A DNA stretch of 64,000 nt from Coptis chinensis (GCA_015680905.1 CM027380.1:51849001-51913000); one strand, 5' to 3'. Shown: positions 33,220 to 43,823, counted from the first letter of the stretch. The notes: generated by a model not told the origin, from the letters alone. Translations and numbers: made by a program.

Positions 33220-34211
33220 CGTGTGGTTGAAATTTGAATACGGGCTGGTAGGGGTATAAATAGGGGATGATGAGGGGAAGGTGTTGTAAAAAAATTGAAA
33301 AGGTCTGTTTTGATGATGGCGTGTGTCGCACGTGGATTTAGATTTAGATAGGCGTGTTTCGCGCTTTGCACGATTTAGGTCAAATCTATTTTGTTTAGTG
33401 AAGATGAAGAAATTGGGTCGGGGCTCGAGGTTAAATGGGATGGTTGGTGGGGTGTAAATATCGTGGGTTTGGGTGGAAAATGAATGTTTGGCCCAAGCCC
33501 AAATCATTTCTAAAATACCGATCATGTCTTACTGCGTCATAAAATTTAAAACTAATATACTCGATTCGTTAGCGGTTTGATTTTGACGAATGAGCTATGA
33601 AAAAGATCAACATGAAGAATTCTATCTAATGATCTAAGAAAAATTCAAATGAAATCGTGGGTGACACATGAAATGATGGAAGAACGCCTCAAAATGTATA
33701 AATGGCATAAGTTATGAGGGCGAAGAAAATCTAGATGACTAGATTGTATCAACACGAATCTATAAGACTTAATGGTAGCATAAACAAAGATAGGAAATTG
33801 AGAGAACAACGTGGAGTGATTACCCACCCCCAAACAAAATTTTGGAATAGGATGAAATTTTTTGTTGTGGTGAAAATTTGGGTCTTATAAAGTTAGATTC
33901 CCTAGACTTTCTAATCTATCTAATATTTATGGGTTTTAAAGTTTTCTAATTTTTATGAAATGGATTTTTTTAAAAATAAAATAACAATGCAAATAAATAT
34001 GTAAATCACTCCATAGAAAAACACTACTCAAAAGAAACGAAAAAAAGGGCAAGATTGGAATGTGTGAATTACATGAACGTGGACTAAGGTTCTGGCAATT
34101 ACAACCACTCACTCTTAAAGGAGGGTCCGGTTACCTTAATGGTGTTTCGGTTACCTTAATGGTGTACTTCCAAAATATGGAATTAATAGGAAGTACACCA
34201 AACATAGAGGG
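33220..34211 (-). other. A2 pol-extra ORF junction, noncoding
   Basis: No gene. In sense order: block 34002-34200 (ACGTGGACTAAGG on the plus strand at 34076), GTCTTATAAAGTTAGATTC motif 33881-33910, polypurine-like motif 33823-33835, then a leader with AAAGCGCGAAACACGCC (near 33355) and a TATA-like TATTTATACCCC near 33258 before the ATG. The same order is in A1. The open frame 33220-33525 upstream of the ATG is probably untranslated. Confidence 0.55.
33823..33835 (-). other. Polypurine-tract-like motif after A2 integrase
   Basis: Minus strand GTTTGGGGGTGGG followed by TAATCAC. Same 12-base core as the terminal tract; about 380 bases after the integrase stop. Confidence 0.5.
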
Positions 34212-35330
34212 TCATTCCTCATAAATCGGGTCTTGTAGAAGGGTTTCTTCTACAGTAGGCGAGCATAATTTATGGAAATGTTTTAAGCGTTGGCCATTTA
34301 CTTGAAAGGTATTGTTGTCCTTGGGATTTACCAAGGTGATTGCCCCATGAGGGGTGACATCAGTAACCACAAAAGGTCCGAACCAACGTGTTTTTAATTT
34401 ACCAGGAAAAATATGCAAACGTGAATTATATAGTAAATATTTTTGGCCAAGATCAAACTCTTTTCGCAAAATATTTTTATCATGAATACATTTCATGTTA
34501 GCTTTATAATCCTTCGCTAGATCGTAAGAATCACTACGGATTTCTTCAAGCTCATTTAATTGTATTTTGCGCTTGACACCAATGACGTTAATGTTGAAAT
34601 TAAGACTTTTAGTAGCCCATAGGGCACGGTATTCCAACTCAACTGGCAAGTGACAAGGTTTACAAAAAACTAAGCGGTAAGGTGACATACCAATAGGTGT
34701 TTTAAAAGTTGTTATATACGCCCATAAAGCATATGTTAGGCGTCTAGACCAGTCATTCCTATCAGGATTAACTATCGTTTCCAATATCTTTTTTATTTCT
34801 CTATTGGACACCTCGACTTGACCACTAGTTTGAGGATGATACGGAGTCGCCACCTTATGGGTAACTCCATATTTCTTTACTAAAGCTTCAATAACTCTAT
34901 TACAAAAATGTTTTCCGCCATCACTAATGATGGCCTTAGGTACGCCAAAATGTGAGAAGATATACTCCTTTATAAACAATATTACAGTTTTATGGTCTTT
35001 ACTACGACAAGTCATGGCTTCAATCCATTTAGATACGTAGTCTACAGCTACAAGAATATAAATGAAACCATATGAAACGGGAAATGGGCCCATGAAATAT
35101 ATACCCCATACATAAAAAATCTCTAATATGAGAATGGGATTTAGGGGCATCATATTATGTTGAGTAATACGCTCAAGTTGTTGACATCTACTACAAGCTT
35201 TGCAATGTGCATGGGCATCTTGAAACAAGGTCGGCCAATAAAAACCGCATTAAAGAACTTTGGCAGTAGTTTTATTTCCACTAAAATGACCCCCGCATGA
35301 TTGTTCATGGCAAACGGATAAGACTTCATT
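34212..35330 (-). pseudogene. A2 integrase, nearly intact
   Basis: Zinc-binding part: HEQSCGGH (about 35290-35315) and CKACSRCQ (about 35175-35200). Core: [17 protein letters not shown] and [13 protein letters not shown], giving D,D(35)E with the right spacing. The C-terminal part runs through [20 protein letters not shown] and RWFGPFVV to a stop at 34212. The frame is open for 338 codons from 35228; one TAA at about 35253 separates the zinc part. It is the best preserved enzyme in the window. Confidence 0.85.
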
Positions 35331-36235
35331 GTGCTCTCACTGGGGAATACAACAACGAATTATCAGATCCGCACAATACTTAAAAAGGTAGGGTTCATCC
35401 TAGTAGTAAAAGTTAATTTTAGGCAAAAATCTCTTGCGTTCATTCCTAGACCATATATCAGGAATGATCTCAGACACCAAAAATTTAACAATGTCTACAT
35501 ACCAAGGTACAGAAAAAATAGAATGAAGATGCTTATCCGGAAAATCATCAGATATTGATTCGAAATCACTGTCATCCTCATTAGTTAACCTAGATAAATG
35601 ATCTGCAACTACATTTTCAGCTCTTTTTTTATCCTTAATTTCTAAGGTAAATTCAGTTAGGAGAATAATCCAAGGGATTAATCTCTATTTAGCATCCTTC
35701 TTCACGAGAAGGTACCTAAGCGTGGCATGGTCTGTATAGACTATGGTTGTGGTGACACCAAGTAGGGAAGAAACTTATCTAAGGCATAGACAACAGCTAA
35801 AAATTCCTTTTCAGTAGTAGTGTAATTACGTTGAACATCATTTAAGATTTTACTAGCATAAAAAATAACTGTGGATTTATTATCTAACTTTTGTTTTAGC
35901 ACAGCACCAACAACATAATCACTGGCATCACACATAAGTTCAAAAGGTTTAGACCAGTCTGGTCGTTGTATGATAGGTGCAGAGGTTAAAGGGGCTTTCA
36001 AAGTTTCAAAATCATGTTTACAGTCATGATTAAAATAAAAAATGGCATCTTTTAAAAGCAATTTTGTTAAAGGCTTAGTTATTTTTGAAAAATCTTTTAT
36101 GAAACGTCTATAGAAACCTACATGGCCTAGAAAAGCCCTAATGTCACAAATAGTCCGTGGTATAGGCAGAGACCCTATCTTATCTAATTTAGCTTTATCT
36201 ACTTCTATTCCATTCTTAGAAACAATATGACCTTA
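35331..36235 (-). pseudogene. A2 RNase H and connection
   Basis: RNase H: LMCDASDYVVGAVLKQK (catalytic Asp), TTEKEFLAVVYALDKF (Glu), YHATLRYLLVKKDAK and AENVVADHLSRL (final Asp) between 36061 and about 35590. Stops after VSPQP (35741) and at about 35683 break it. The linker to integrase (35330-35590) holds IFSVPWYVDIVKF. Plus-strand frames here are antisense. Confidence 0.75.
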
Positions 36236-37299
36236 AACTATGCTTTTAGTGACCATAAAATGACATTTTTTTCCAATTTAAGACCAAGTTCTTTTCCTGA
36301 CACCATTTCAAAACTTTAGAAAGATTTGAAAGACAATCTTCAAAGGAATGACCATGAATAGAGAAATCATCCATGAATAATTCCATGAATTTCTCCACCA
36401 TGTCACTAAAAATATGTAGCATACAGTGCAAGAAAGTACCAGGTGCATTACAAAGGCCAAAGGGCATTCTTTTATATGCATACATACTGAAGGGACATGT
36501 GAATGTAGTCTTCTCTTGGTCGTCAGGGTCAATAATAATATGAAAGTAACCTGAGTAGCCATCTAAAAAATAGTAATAAGCATGGCCGGCTAGACGTTCA
36601 AGCATTTGGTCTATAAAAGGTAAAGGAAAATGGTCTTTACGTGTCATGGCATTTAGCTTCCTATAGTCGATACAAATCAGCCACGTTATAGGAACTCAGG
36701 TGGAAACTAACTCTCCATCGCCATTACAGATGATTGCAACACCTGATTTCTTAGGGACAACATTAACTGGGCTCACTCATTCACTATCTGAGATAGGGTA
36801 TATAATGCCAGCATTTAGTAATCATAAAACTTCTGCTCTAACTACCTCTTTTATGGCAGGGTTCAAACAATGTTGTGGCTCTCAGAAAGGCTTCGCATTA
36901 TCCTCCAAATGTATGCGATGTTTGGATACACTAGGGTCAATACCCTTAATATCATCTAGAGACCAACCTCGCATAACGATGTTCACGAATAACCCTAATC
37001 AAATTTGCCTCTTCAGTAATAGATAACTGAGATGATATAATAATCAGATGAGTGTCATCCGGATCTAGATAAATATACTTTAACTCAGCGGGAAGAGGTT
37101 TAAGCTCAAGGGTGGGAGGAGTGGTTATGAGGGATTCTGGAGGGTGTTCCTCTAAAATGCAGATTTGTTTAGGAATGAGTTCTTCAAACTCAAGAGAATA
37201 ATCTATAGAGGGATCATGGATAGCAGTAGACTCTAAGAGGGTATGTACTTCTTGGCTGTAAAAATCCACAGTACTACTAAAGGAAAGAAATTGGTGCAT
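36236..37299 (-). pseudogene. A2 reverse transcriptase, catalytic box kept, frames broken
   Basis: The post-protease segment starts MHQFLSFSSTVD (37299-36952), with LELKPLPAELKYIYL. RT follows: LLNAGIIYPISDSE, VVPKKSG, ICIDYRKLNAMTRKDHFPLPF, YYFLDGYSGYFHI, KRMPFGLCNAPGTF, then LFMDDFSIHG (catalytic FMDD, the Athila form of YxDD) and NLVLNW. A one-base gain in a T-run (minus A-run) at about 36268-36274 shifts the frame after NLVLNW. Several nonsense codons lie between 36950 and 36690. Active-site residues remain. Confidence 0.8.
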
Positions 37300-37887
37300 C
37301 TAATTATCTGGAAAAGTTTTGTTAAAATAATTTTGGGCAAGGCTCTCTATCATGCTAATTTCGCCATCTATGGTTGAGTCTGGTGTCTGTTGCATCATCT
37401 TAAAAACATTTACCTCAACAACAAGGTTTCCAAAGAAAATGGACATCGAACCATCACGGCAATTACTGAGGGCATTGGTAGTTGCCAAGAAAGGACACCC
37501 TAAGATGATAGGAACAGAGTCATGAGTGACTTCTGTTTCTAGAATGACAAAATCGGCTGGATAATAAAAGTCTTGAACTTTAACAAGAATATTTTCAACA
37601 ATGCCCTTAGGATACTTAATCGAACGATCGGCTAACTGCAAAGTCATTTTAGTCGGTTTTAGATCATGTATACCTAGTTGTTTATAAAGGTAAAATGGGA
37701 GAAAGTTAACACTCACCCCTAGATCTAGAAGGGCAGTTGTGGTGAAAGTATCACCTAAGGTGCATTGTATAGTGGGACGACCAGGGTCCTTGTACTTAAC
37801 GATTCCGTTGTTCTCATATAAAGAGGGAAACTGTTCTGTTAAGAAGGCATCTTTAGGTATATTTGTTTTCCTCTTTACGGTGCACAA
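37300..37887 (-). CDS. A2 aspartic protease, open frame
   Basis: A 195-codon open stretch of Gag-Pol. It contains FLTEQFPSLYENNGIVKYKD, ALLDLGVSVNFLPFYLYKQLG (DLG in place of DTG/DSG, usual for Athila), SIKYPKGIVENILVKVQDFYY, VPIILGCPFLATTNA and IESLAQNYFNKTFPDN. It would cut the polyprotein. The start is internal; there is a frame break upstream near 37952. Confidence 0.75.
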   Translation of the reverse strand: MCTVKRKTNIPKDAFLTEQFPSLYENNGIVKYKDPGRPTIQCTLGDTFTTTALLDLGVSVNFLPFYLYKQLGIHDLKPTKMTLQLADRSIKYPKGIVENILVKVQDFYYPADFVILETEVTHDSVPIILGCPFLATTNALSNCRDGSMSIFFGNLVVEVNVFKMMQQTPDSTIDGEISMIESLAQNYFNKTFPDN

Positions 37888-37952
37888 ATCTTTAAGAAAC
37901 TTAGCGTGTTTTGGAAGACATTTTATGGCATCGATAAAAGGTAGGTTTATAG

Positions 37953-38669
37953 TTAAATTTTTGAAAACTTTCCTGAGTTAAAATTATCATCCTTCTTTAG
38001 CATGGCTAGTCTCTGGGGAAACGGGGGTTTCTCCCTATATTTAGCATTAGGGTCAATAGAAGTATTGCCCTTTTCTTTAACTTTTGTCAGTTTCCCTTTA
38101 GGTTGAGGTTTAACTAGTACTTCTATAGGTGTAGGATATTCAGTTTTAACTACGGTATCCAGTAAGGTTCCTTTATCTTTCTCAGTTTGTGGGGAATTCT
38201 CAGGTATAATTACTTTATTGTCAACTACTTTCCCATAATGGAGAGTAGTTACGGCCTTTAATTCTCCTTGTATTAAATTTTCATTACTAAGATTATCGGT
38301 TAAGGCTATGTTTGTTGATTTTGGATTAGGTACGGGTTGACCTGGAAACACGCCTTTTTGTTGGGTATTTTCTTGGGTTAACTATTGGATGGATTATTGA
38401 ATGGCTAGTAAAATCTGTTGTTGAGTTTGCATGTATGCATTGAATCTACCGGGTTGGGAAGATTGAGCGGCCACGGGTTGTGTAACAGGAACTATCTCAC
38501 GTTGATTATTAACTGGTAGATTTTGATAGTTGTTATTGACCAGGACTAAACTTCTATTATTATAATTACATTGCCCTTGTCCTTGCCTTGGGTGATATTA
38601 GTTGTAATTGTTGGTGGACCTAACATTTTTATTATTAAAACCTGGAGGTGCGGCTTGATTATGATTATT
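37953..38669 (-). pseudogene. A2 gag-protease linker and gag C-terminus
   Basis: 37953-38351 has MFPGQPVPNPKS, ELKAVTTLHYGKVVDN, KPQPKGKLTK and PPFPQRLAMLKKDDNF, parallel to A1. 38352-38669 is an Asn/Gln-rich part of gag with stops. A short deletion relative to A1 lies at 37952. It is cut at 38674/38675 by N1 and continues at 43824. Confidence 0.65.
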
Positions 38670-38674
38670 ACGCC

Positions 38675-39075
38675 TGTTTGGGCAATGATTCAACTAAACA
38701 CACTAATGAAGTTGTAAGGGGTGTTGATTGAGGTAAACGAGAGACTAAACCAGGTTGCTGCCTACATATCCAGAGTGTTTTCCATAATCAAGTCTCAATG
38801 TGCGTAGTTCTTTGTTGAAATGAAATGGGGTATTTATAGGTAAACAATAAGTGAGGTTTCTGTTTAGATCGAAAACTGTTATATTAAGCTGATTGGCCGA
38901 TTATGCTGGCCACACAAGAGAACAATTTATGTCGACCAATTTATTAAGCAATAAAAATAGGCCACCCAGCATAGTGGGCAAGAAAAGTAGGCCGCACTAG
39001 TGGGCAATGCCAGTATGCAACATTTGGTACCCAAAGATAGTTGCTTATGGGGTTACGAATATAGTGGTACATACA
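38675..39075 (-). mobile_element. N1 3' LTR
   Basis: 401 bp from TGTTTGGGCAATG to GTACATACA (plus strand). TATA-like TATAAATA on the minus strand at 38831-38838. Confidence 0.85.
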
Positions 39076-39118
39076 TTGCCCCCTCTTTGCCGGATTGAAT
39101 TCATTCATTACGGCAAAG
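39076..39118 (-). other. N1 polypurine tract and adjoining hairpin
   Basis: The tract is minus AGAGGGGGCAA next to the 3' LTR. A perfect 8-bp inverted repeat, CTTTGCCG ... CGGCAAAG, with a 17-base loop, lies directly against it at about 39086-39118. Confidence 0.55.
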
Positions 39119-39239
39119 AAGAAAAATAAATTGTCTCATAATTAGGAGCTCAACCCACGAAATTAAATGAAGGAAAATTTTGTACAAACATATAAATATC
39201 GTCTTGAGATGGTGTAAAACATCATTATGTACATACCAT

Positions 39240-40120
39240 GACTATTGAGGTCTAGAGTAAGGTGTTGCAAATGTAAACTTGAGGACCTTTGTCGCATGGA
39301 GTAAGATATCGCAAATGCAAACTCCACGACTATTGATGCCTGGAGTAAGGTGTCGCAAACACAAACTGTAGGACTTTTGTTGCGTGAAGTAAGGTGTTGC
39401 AAACGCAAGCTCCACAACTTTTGATGTCTTGAGTAAGGTGTCGTAAATGTAAACTCTATTACTTTTGATGCGTGGAGTAAAGTGTCGCAAATGCAAACTC
39501 TACAACTTTTGATGCCTAGAGTAAGGTGTTGTAAGTGCAAACTGTAAGACTTTTGTTGCGTGAAGTAAGGCATTACAAACGCAAACTCCACGACTTTTGA
39601 TGCCTAGAGTAAGGTGTCGTAAATGCAAACTCTAGGATTTTTGATGCATGAAGTAAGGTGTCGTAAATGCAAATTCCACGACTTTTGATGCCTAGAATAA
39701 GGTGTCATAAACTCAAACTCCAGGACTTTTGATGAGTGGAGTAAGATGTCGTGAACACAAACTCTATGAATTTTGATGCGTGGAGTAAGATGTCGCAAAC
39801 ACAAACTCCATGACTTTTAATGCTTAGAGTAAGATGTCATAAACACAAACTCTAGGACTTTTGGTGCGTAGAGTAAGGTGTCATAAACGTAAAAGTCTAT
39901 GACTTTTGATGCGTGGAGTATAGTGTCGCAAATGCAAACTCCACGACTTTTGATGCCTAGAGTAAGGTGTCATAAATGCAAACTCCAGGACTCTTGATGT
40001 GTAGAGTAAGGTGTCATAAATGGAAACTCTACGACTTTTGATGCGTGCAGTAAGGTGTCGCAAACACAAACTCTACGACTTTTGATGCGTGGAGTAAAGT
40101 GTTGCAAATACAAACTCCAC
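39240..40120 (-). repeat. 44-bp minisatellite, 20 units
   Basis: Twenty imperfect head-to-tail copies of a 44-bp unit (about 881 bp), beginning GACTTTTGATGCGTGGAGTA on the plus strand. Two unit types, with GCGTGG or GCCTAG at the same place, largely alternate, giving an 88-bp dimer pattern. The unit is not a multiple of three, yet long frames stay open (142 codons at 39163-39591 on the minus strand). The array directly follows the gag fragment in sense. Confidence 0.9.
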
Positions 40121-40390
40121 GACTTTTAATTCGAGCCAACATAAAATTTTTTTTGTTTGTGTAGATGGAAAAAGTTTATATAAGAGAGGATCATCTCTAC
40201 ACCAGAGAAGTAGCTTGCTTTTAAACTCCATGATATGGTTATTTGGGTCGCTTCTTACTTCATCAAACTTTGGTAGATCTGGATATTTGAATCCTTCTTG
40301 ACGCTCTACATTCTGTATCATCAAAGGAAATCTCCCAATGACATTTTCGTTTATAACTAGGTCTTTCCAACGAGTTTTGGCTACACCGGA
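40073..40390 (-). pseudogene. N1 gag core fragment
   Basis: Contains YPDLPKFDEVRSDPNNHIMEF and YKLFPSTQTKKILCW, the start of the retrotransposon gag core (PKF-D ... DP..H ... LF..). It then runs into the 44-bp array, so the rest of gag is absent. Related to T1 gag in layout. Confidence 0.6.
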
Positions 40391-41180
40391 GGAACTTCTT
40401 GGCGTTATGTTTCATTTAGTGGTCGCCTCCAGTTGTTGCTTAGCTTTAGAGTCCGCTGGTTTCTTGAATTGCGAGACCTGAGTCTATAGTACAGACTATA
40501 CTGTCGAAGTTGAGAGTAGTTTCTTCGATACGGTCTCATTTTGAGCAAGTATTAAGTAAGCATTCTGTATCAGTTATTTGTATTCAAACTATCGTGTTTA
40601 ACTTTGTCGCCCCCAAGTTTTAAGTTGTACATAAAGTAGTGGTGAAGCTTGAACTTTATTGTAATACCAACTTATCGATATGTCTCCAGTTTTCTTTAAG
40701 AACGACTTCTTGACCATGTCATTCTTTTGTCGATCAGTGTAGGTAAGTTGGGGCTCTCTAATGTTTTACACCATATTATACGACCTTGATGTCAATTTCT
40801 TGCGGTCGCCCCCAGTTCTGCATTTTGTATCATCAAAGAAAATCACCCAACAACATCTTCGTTTACTGCAAGATCCTTCTATAGAGTCTCAACCACACCC
40901 GCATTGTTCATTGTTTTCTTGATAATGTCTTTGATTGTTGTACTGTGAATGTTGCTCTTGTGGCATCTTGATTTTAAACTTCAGGAGTAACTTCGTTATG
41001 CTGCATCTCACGATATGGTCGCCCCCAGTTGTTGCGTACTTCTAGATTTTGCTGGTTCCTTGGACTACGAGACCTATTTCGATAATACGGGATAAGCTAT
41101 CAAATTGGGGAGTAGTTTTTTCGGTGTGGCCGCATTCTAGGCTGATCTTTGTTAAACCTTTCCTAGCTGTTTGCTGCATT
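40312..41180 (-). repeat. Segmental duplication inside N1
   Basis: Sequence at about 40312-40580 recurs at about 40833-41180 in diverged form: TTCTGTATCATCAAAG with a CCCAATGACA/CCCAACAACA block, then GTCGCCTCCAGTTGTTGC (40415) and GTCGCCCCCAGTTGTTGC (41023). The two parts are in direct orientation, and spacing differs between blocks (about 520 and 610 bp), so indels followed the duplication. Confidence 0.6.
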
Positions 41181-41489
41181 CAAACCATGTCTTAGGTCGT
41201 GTTGCAATTCGTGCCTGAGGTCATTACCTTGTCGTCCGGCATCGCCTTGTATGGTTGATGTTGTCCATTTTTCTGATCTTCTTGACATGTAGCGATTAAT
41301 GCGTGATGATTTTGGAATCTCATGGGAGGTATGATGTCTACCTAACAACGTACTTTGTTATTCTTCATGTCTTGTGTTATCACCCTTGCTATGCACATCG
41401 TCCTTGTTATTTTGAGATCTGGATCGCCTCCTCGAATAGGATGAACGTATGCTTGACCTTGAGTGATTTGGATGATTTTAAGGGATAAG

Positions 41490-41960
41490 TTCTAATGGAC
41501 GGAATCTGCCATTATTATCATGTATTTGGTTGAACACATTTCGATTTTCACTCTATTTGGGGGCTCTTGCCATTGTGGAAGAAGTAGCATCAGCGTCATC
41601 TATTTGTATTTTCTTCCCTTTGTCTAGTTGCTTCTGCAAGTAGTTGTTGTGTTTATTTTCTCTTCTGAACCTTTGACGCATCATTTCTAATGTAATGTCT
41701 TCATCTTCTGTCTCCATATTTTCTGGATCTACTTCATTTGCATTTGTAGCATCTAGATTTTAAAGATGAGCTGTTTGAGCCTTCGGTAGTGTATGTCCAG
41801 ATCTGGGTTGTCGTGGCACTTGGAGTTGCAAAGGTAGAGCTTGCTAATCTAGTACGGCTAGTTGATCCATCGTAGCCTGATTAATCGGAACTTCAGGATT
41901 TGGTAAGTTGTTTTCTTCTTCTTGTCGTGTTCTTGCATTCTAGCTCCTGTGAACCCGTGT
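41490..41960 (-). pseudogene. N1 gag N-terminal copy 2
   Basis: Minus strand reads ARTRQEEENNLPNPE, LPLQLQVPRQPRSG, ENMETEDEDITLEMMRQRF and NNYLQKQLDKGKKIQ, a charged gag N-terminus. It is a second copy of the region at 42940-43279. Stops are present. The 41163-41348 frame downstream is degenerate gag. Confidence 0.55.
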
Positions 41961-42129
41961 AAAAAGGTGTCTTCAGTTCTCATGTACTTTTGAGAGAGTG
42001 AGCAAGTCGTGAGCCTAGAGCTCTATGTGAACTCATAGGGCACAGGAGTTGAGTAGTTGTCTGTGGTTAGACCCTCAGTGCTTTGACAACATAAGTGAAC
42101 ACCATGTTAGCCTAGTGCATAGTTGGTGT

Positions 42130-42300
42130 CATTGATTTCCTTTCTGATGCTATCCACTAGTGTTTCCCCACTTCTGTTGCTCACTAGTGCTACCCACTTT
42201 TGGTGCCCAAAAGTGTTGCTCACTATTGCCTCCCACTTTTGGTCAGAACCAGAAGTGTTGCTCGTTGGTGCTGCCCATTTTTAGTGCCTACGAGATGGTG
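42130..42300 (-). repeat. Short tandem repeats of about 40 bp in N1
   Basis: About three diverged copies of a unit containing CCCACTTTTGGTGCC and GTTGCTCACTAGTGC. Lies between the two gag N-terminal copies. No gene recognised in 41961-42939 otherwise. Confidence 0.5.
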
Positions 42301-42939
42301 TTGTCTTTCTCCATTTGTTCTTGTTATTTGTTGTCTTGTATTTAGTCTATACATTATAGTTTACATTAAATCTGATTGTGTTGTAGAAGTGGTAGTGTTA
42401 TTATCGTTGTCTATCTTGTTGTTGTTTCTTTTTGCTTTACGCTGACAATATTGTAACGTCTCCTCTATAACGATGGTATTGTCTTGTGTGCAGTTATGTT
42501 TTCCATTGCTGGAGCCTACGGACAAAAATAAATAGTAAAAAAAATTTAAAGGAAGAAAAAGTTAAAGCAAAAAGTAAAACTTTAGACTGTAAAAGTCTGG
42601 ATCTGCATTGTGGTGGCCATTAATGAAGGCGGTAGAGGATGCAAATTAATATTGAGCCTTTTGGCTTATAGAGTCTCTTGATCCAGCGAGTTGTTGTGTT
42701 AGACTGATGAACTCTTGTTTGTCTTCTTGTCTGATATCGAGTAACAACCATTGATGGAACTTGAAAGTAGTAGATTTATTTCGGCTAATAGTTGAAATTT
42801 GAATGTTTGTTTAACTTCTTCATTCCTCTTTCCTCCATGGTTGACTTCGGTGTTCTTCTCTGTAAGGGTGTGAGATCTGATAATATATTGGAGCATTTGT
42901 GGAAATTCTCTTGCATTTTCGCCATTATTGATAGTTGTA

Positions 42940-43279
42940 CTGGCCTCCTTTTGTTTAGTTGCTTTTACAAGTTGTTGTTAAGTTTCTTTGTTTTTCTAAA
43001 CCTTTGATGTAGCACTTCCAGGGTCAGGCTTTTATCATCTGTCTCCATATTTTTTAAATCTACATCTCACAAAATTGTGCCATTATGAGGAGAAGATACT
43101 GCCTAGTGAGACCTTAGATGTTTAGATCTGGGATTTCATGGTATTTGAAGCTGCAAAGGTGAAGCCTTTTGGTATGGTGGAACTTGATTGACTGGATCTT
43201 CAAGATTTGCTAAGTTGTTTCCATCAGACTGTTGCGTTCTTGCCTGGTTGTTTACTTGAGATCTTGTAGTTGTCGCCAT
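42940..43279 (-). pseudogene. N1 gag N-terminal copy 1
   Basis: ATG at 43279, 34 bases past the primer site: MATTTRSQVNNQARTQQSDG, then NLANLEDPVNQ and SPLQLQIP, then a stop. After it, ENMETDDKSLTLE-like sequence matches copy 2. It is the first ORF of the element. Several stops; not functional as Gag. Confidence 0.6.
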
Positions 43280-43312
43280 GAAGAAAAAACTTGGAAGAGG
43301 GCCCGTTGATAA

Positions 43313-43330
43313 GAACCGCAGACGGCACCA
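43313..43330 (-). other. N1 primer-binding site
   Basis: Minus strand TGGTGCCGTCTGCGGTTC, four bases inside the 5' LTR. Shares TGG.(G/A)CCGTCT with the T1 site. Confidence 0.7.
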
Positions 43331-43334
43331 ATTA

Positions 43335-43818
43335 TGTTTGGGCTATGATTCACTTAAACACACTAATGAAGTTGTAAAGGGTGTTGATTATGGTAGAGGA
43401 GAGACTGAACCAGGTGGTTGCCTATGTATCTAGAGCGTTTTCCATAATCAAGTCTCCATGTGCATAGTTCTTTGTTGAAATGAAATGAGGTATTTATAGG
43501 TAAACAATAAATGTGGTTTCTGTTCAGATTGAAAACTGCTATATTAAGCTTAGTGGGTCGATTATGCTGGCCACAGAAGAGGGTAATATATGTCGGCCAA
43601 TTTATTAAGCAATAAAAATAGGCCCGCTTAGTAGGCAATAAAAATAGGCCAGCCAGCTTAGTGGGCAATAAAAGTAAGCCAGCTTAATGGGCATGAAAAG
43701 TAGGTCGCACTAGTAGGCAATGCAAATCGGCCGCTCTATTGGGCAATGCCAGTATGCAACATTTGGTACCCAACGATAGTTGCTAGCTTGTGGGGTTATG
43801 AATATAGTGGTACATACA
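43335..43818 (-). mobile_element. N1 5' LTR
   Basis: 484 bp, TGTTTGGGCTATG to GTACATACA. About 80 bp longer than the 3' LTR through reiteration of an 'AATAAAAATAGGCC ... TTAGTGGGC' unit at 43610-43690. TATA-like box at 43491-43498 (minus). Confidence 0.85.
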
Positions 43819-43823
43819 ATGCT

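Larger units (their letters stand above)
38675..43818 (-). mobile_element. N1: gag-only LTR element inside A2 gag
   Basis: A 5.1 kb minus-strand element with two related LTRs (38675-39075 and 43335-43818), a primer site (43313-43330) and a purine-rich tract next to the 3' LTR (minus AAAGAGGGGGCAA at 39076-39089). Target duplication ACGCC (38670-38674) against ATGCT (43819-43823), two C-to-T differences. A2 gag resumes on both sides. Inside are only gag pieces, two duplications and a minisatellite. No protease, RT or integrase. The primer site matches T1, so it is probably a Tat-related non-autonomous element. Confidence 0.85.

Noticed and set aside
36700..37026. Plus-strand ORF of 108 codons
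   Set aside because: It is the exact antisense of A2 RT and has no motif of its own.
39240..40120. Regular repeats that could suggest a CRISPR array
   Set aside because: The 44-bp units abut with no unique spacers, have many substitutions, and lie in a plant retroelement.
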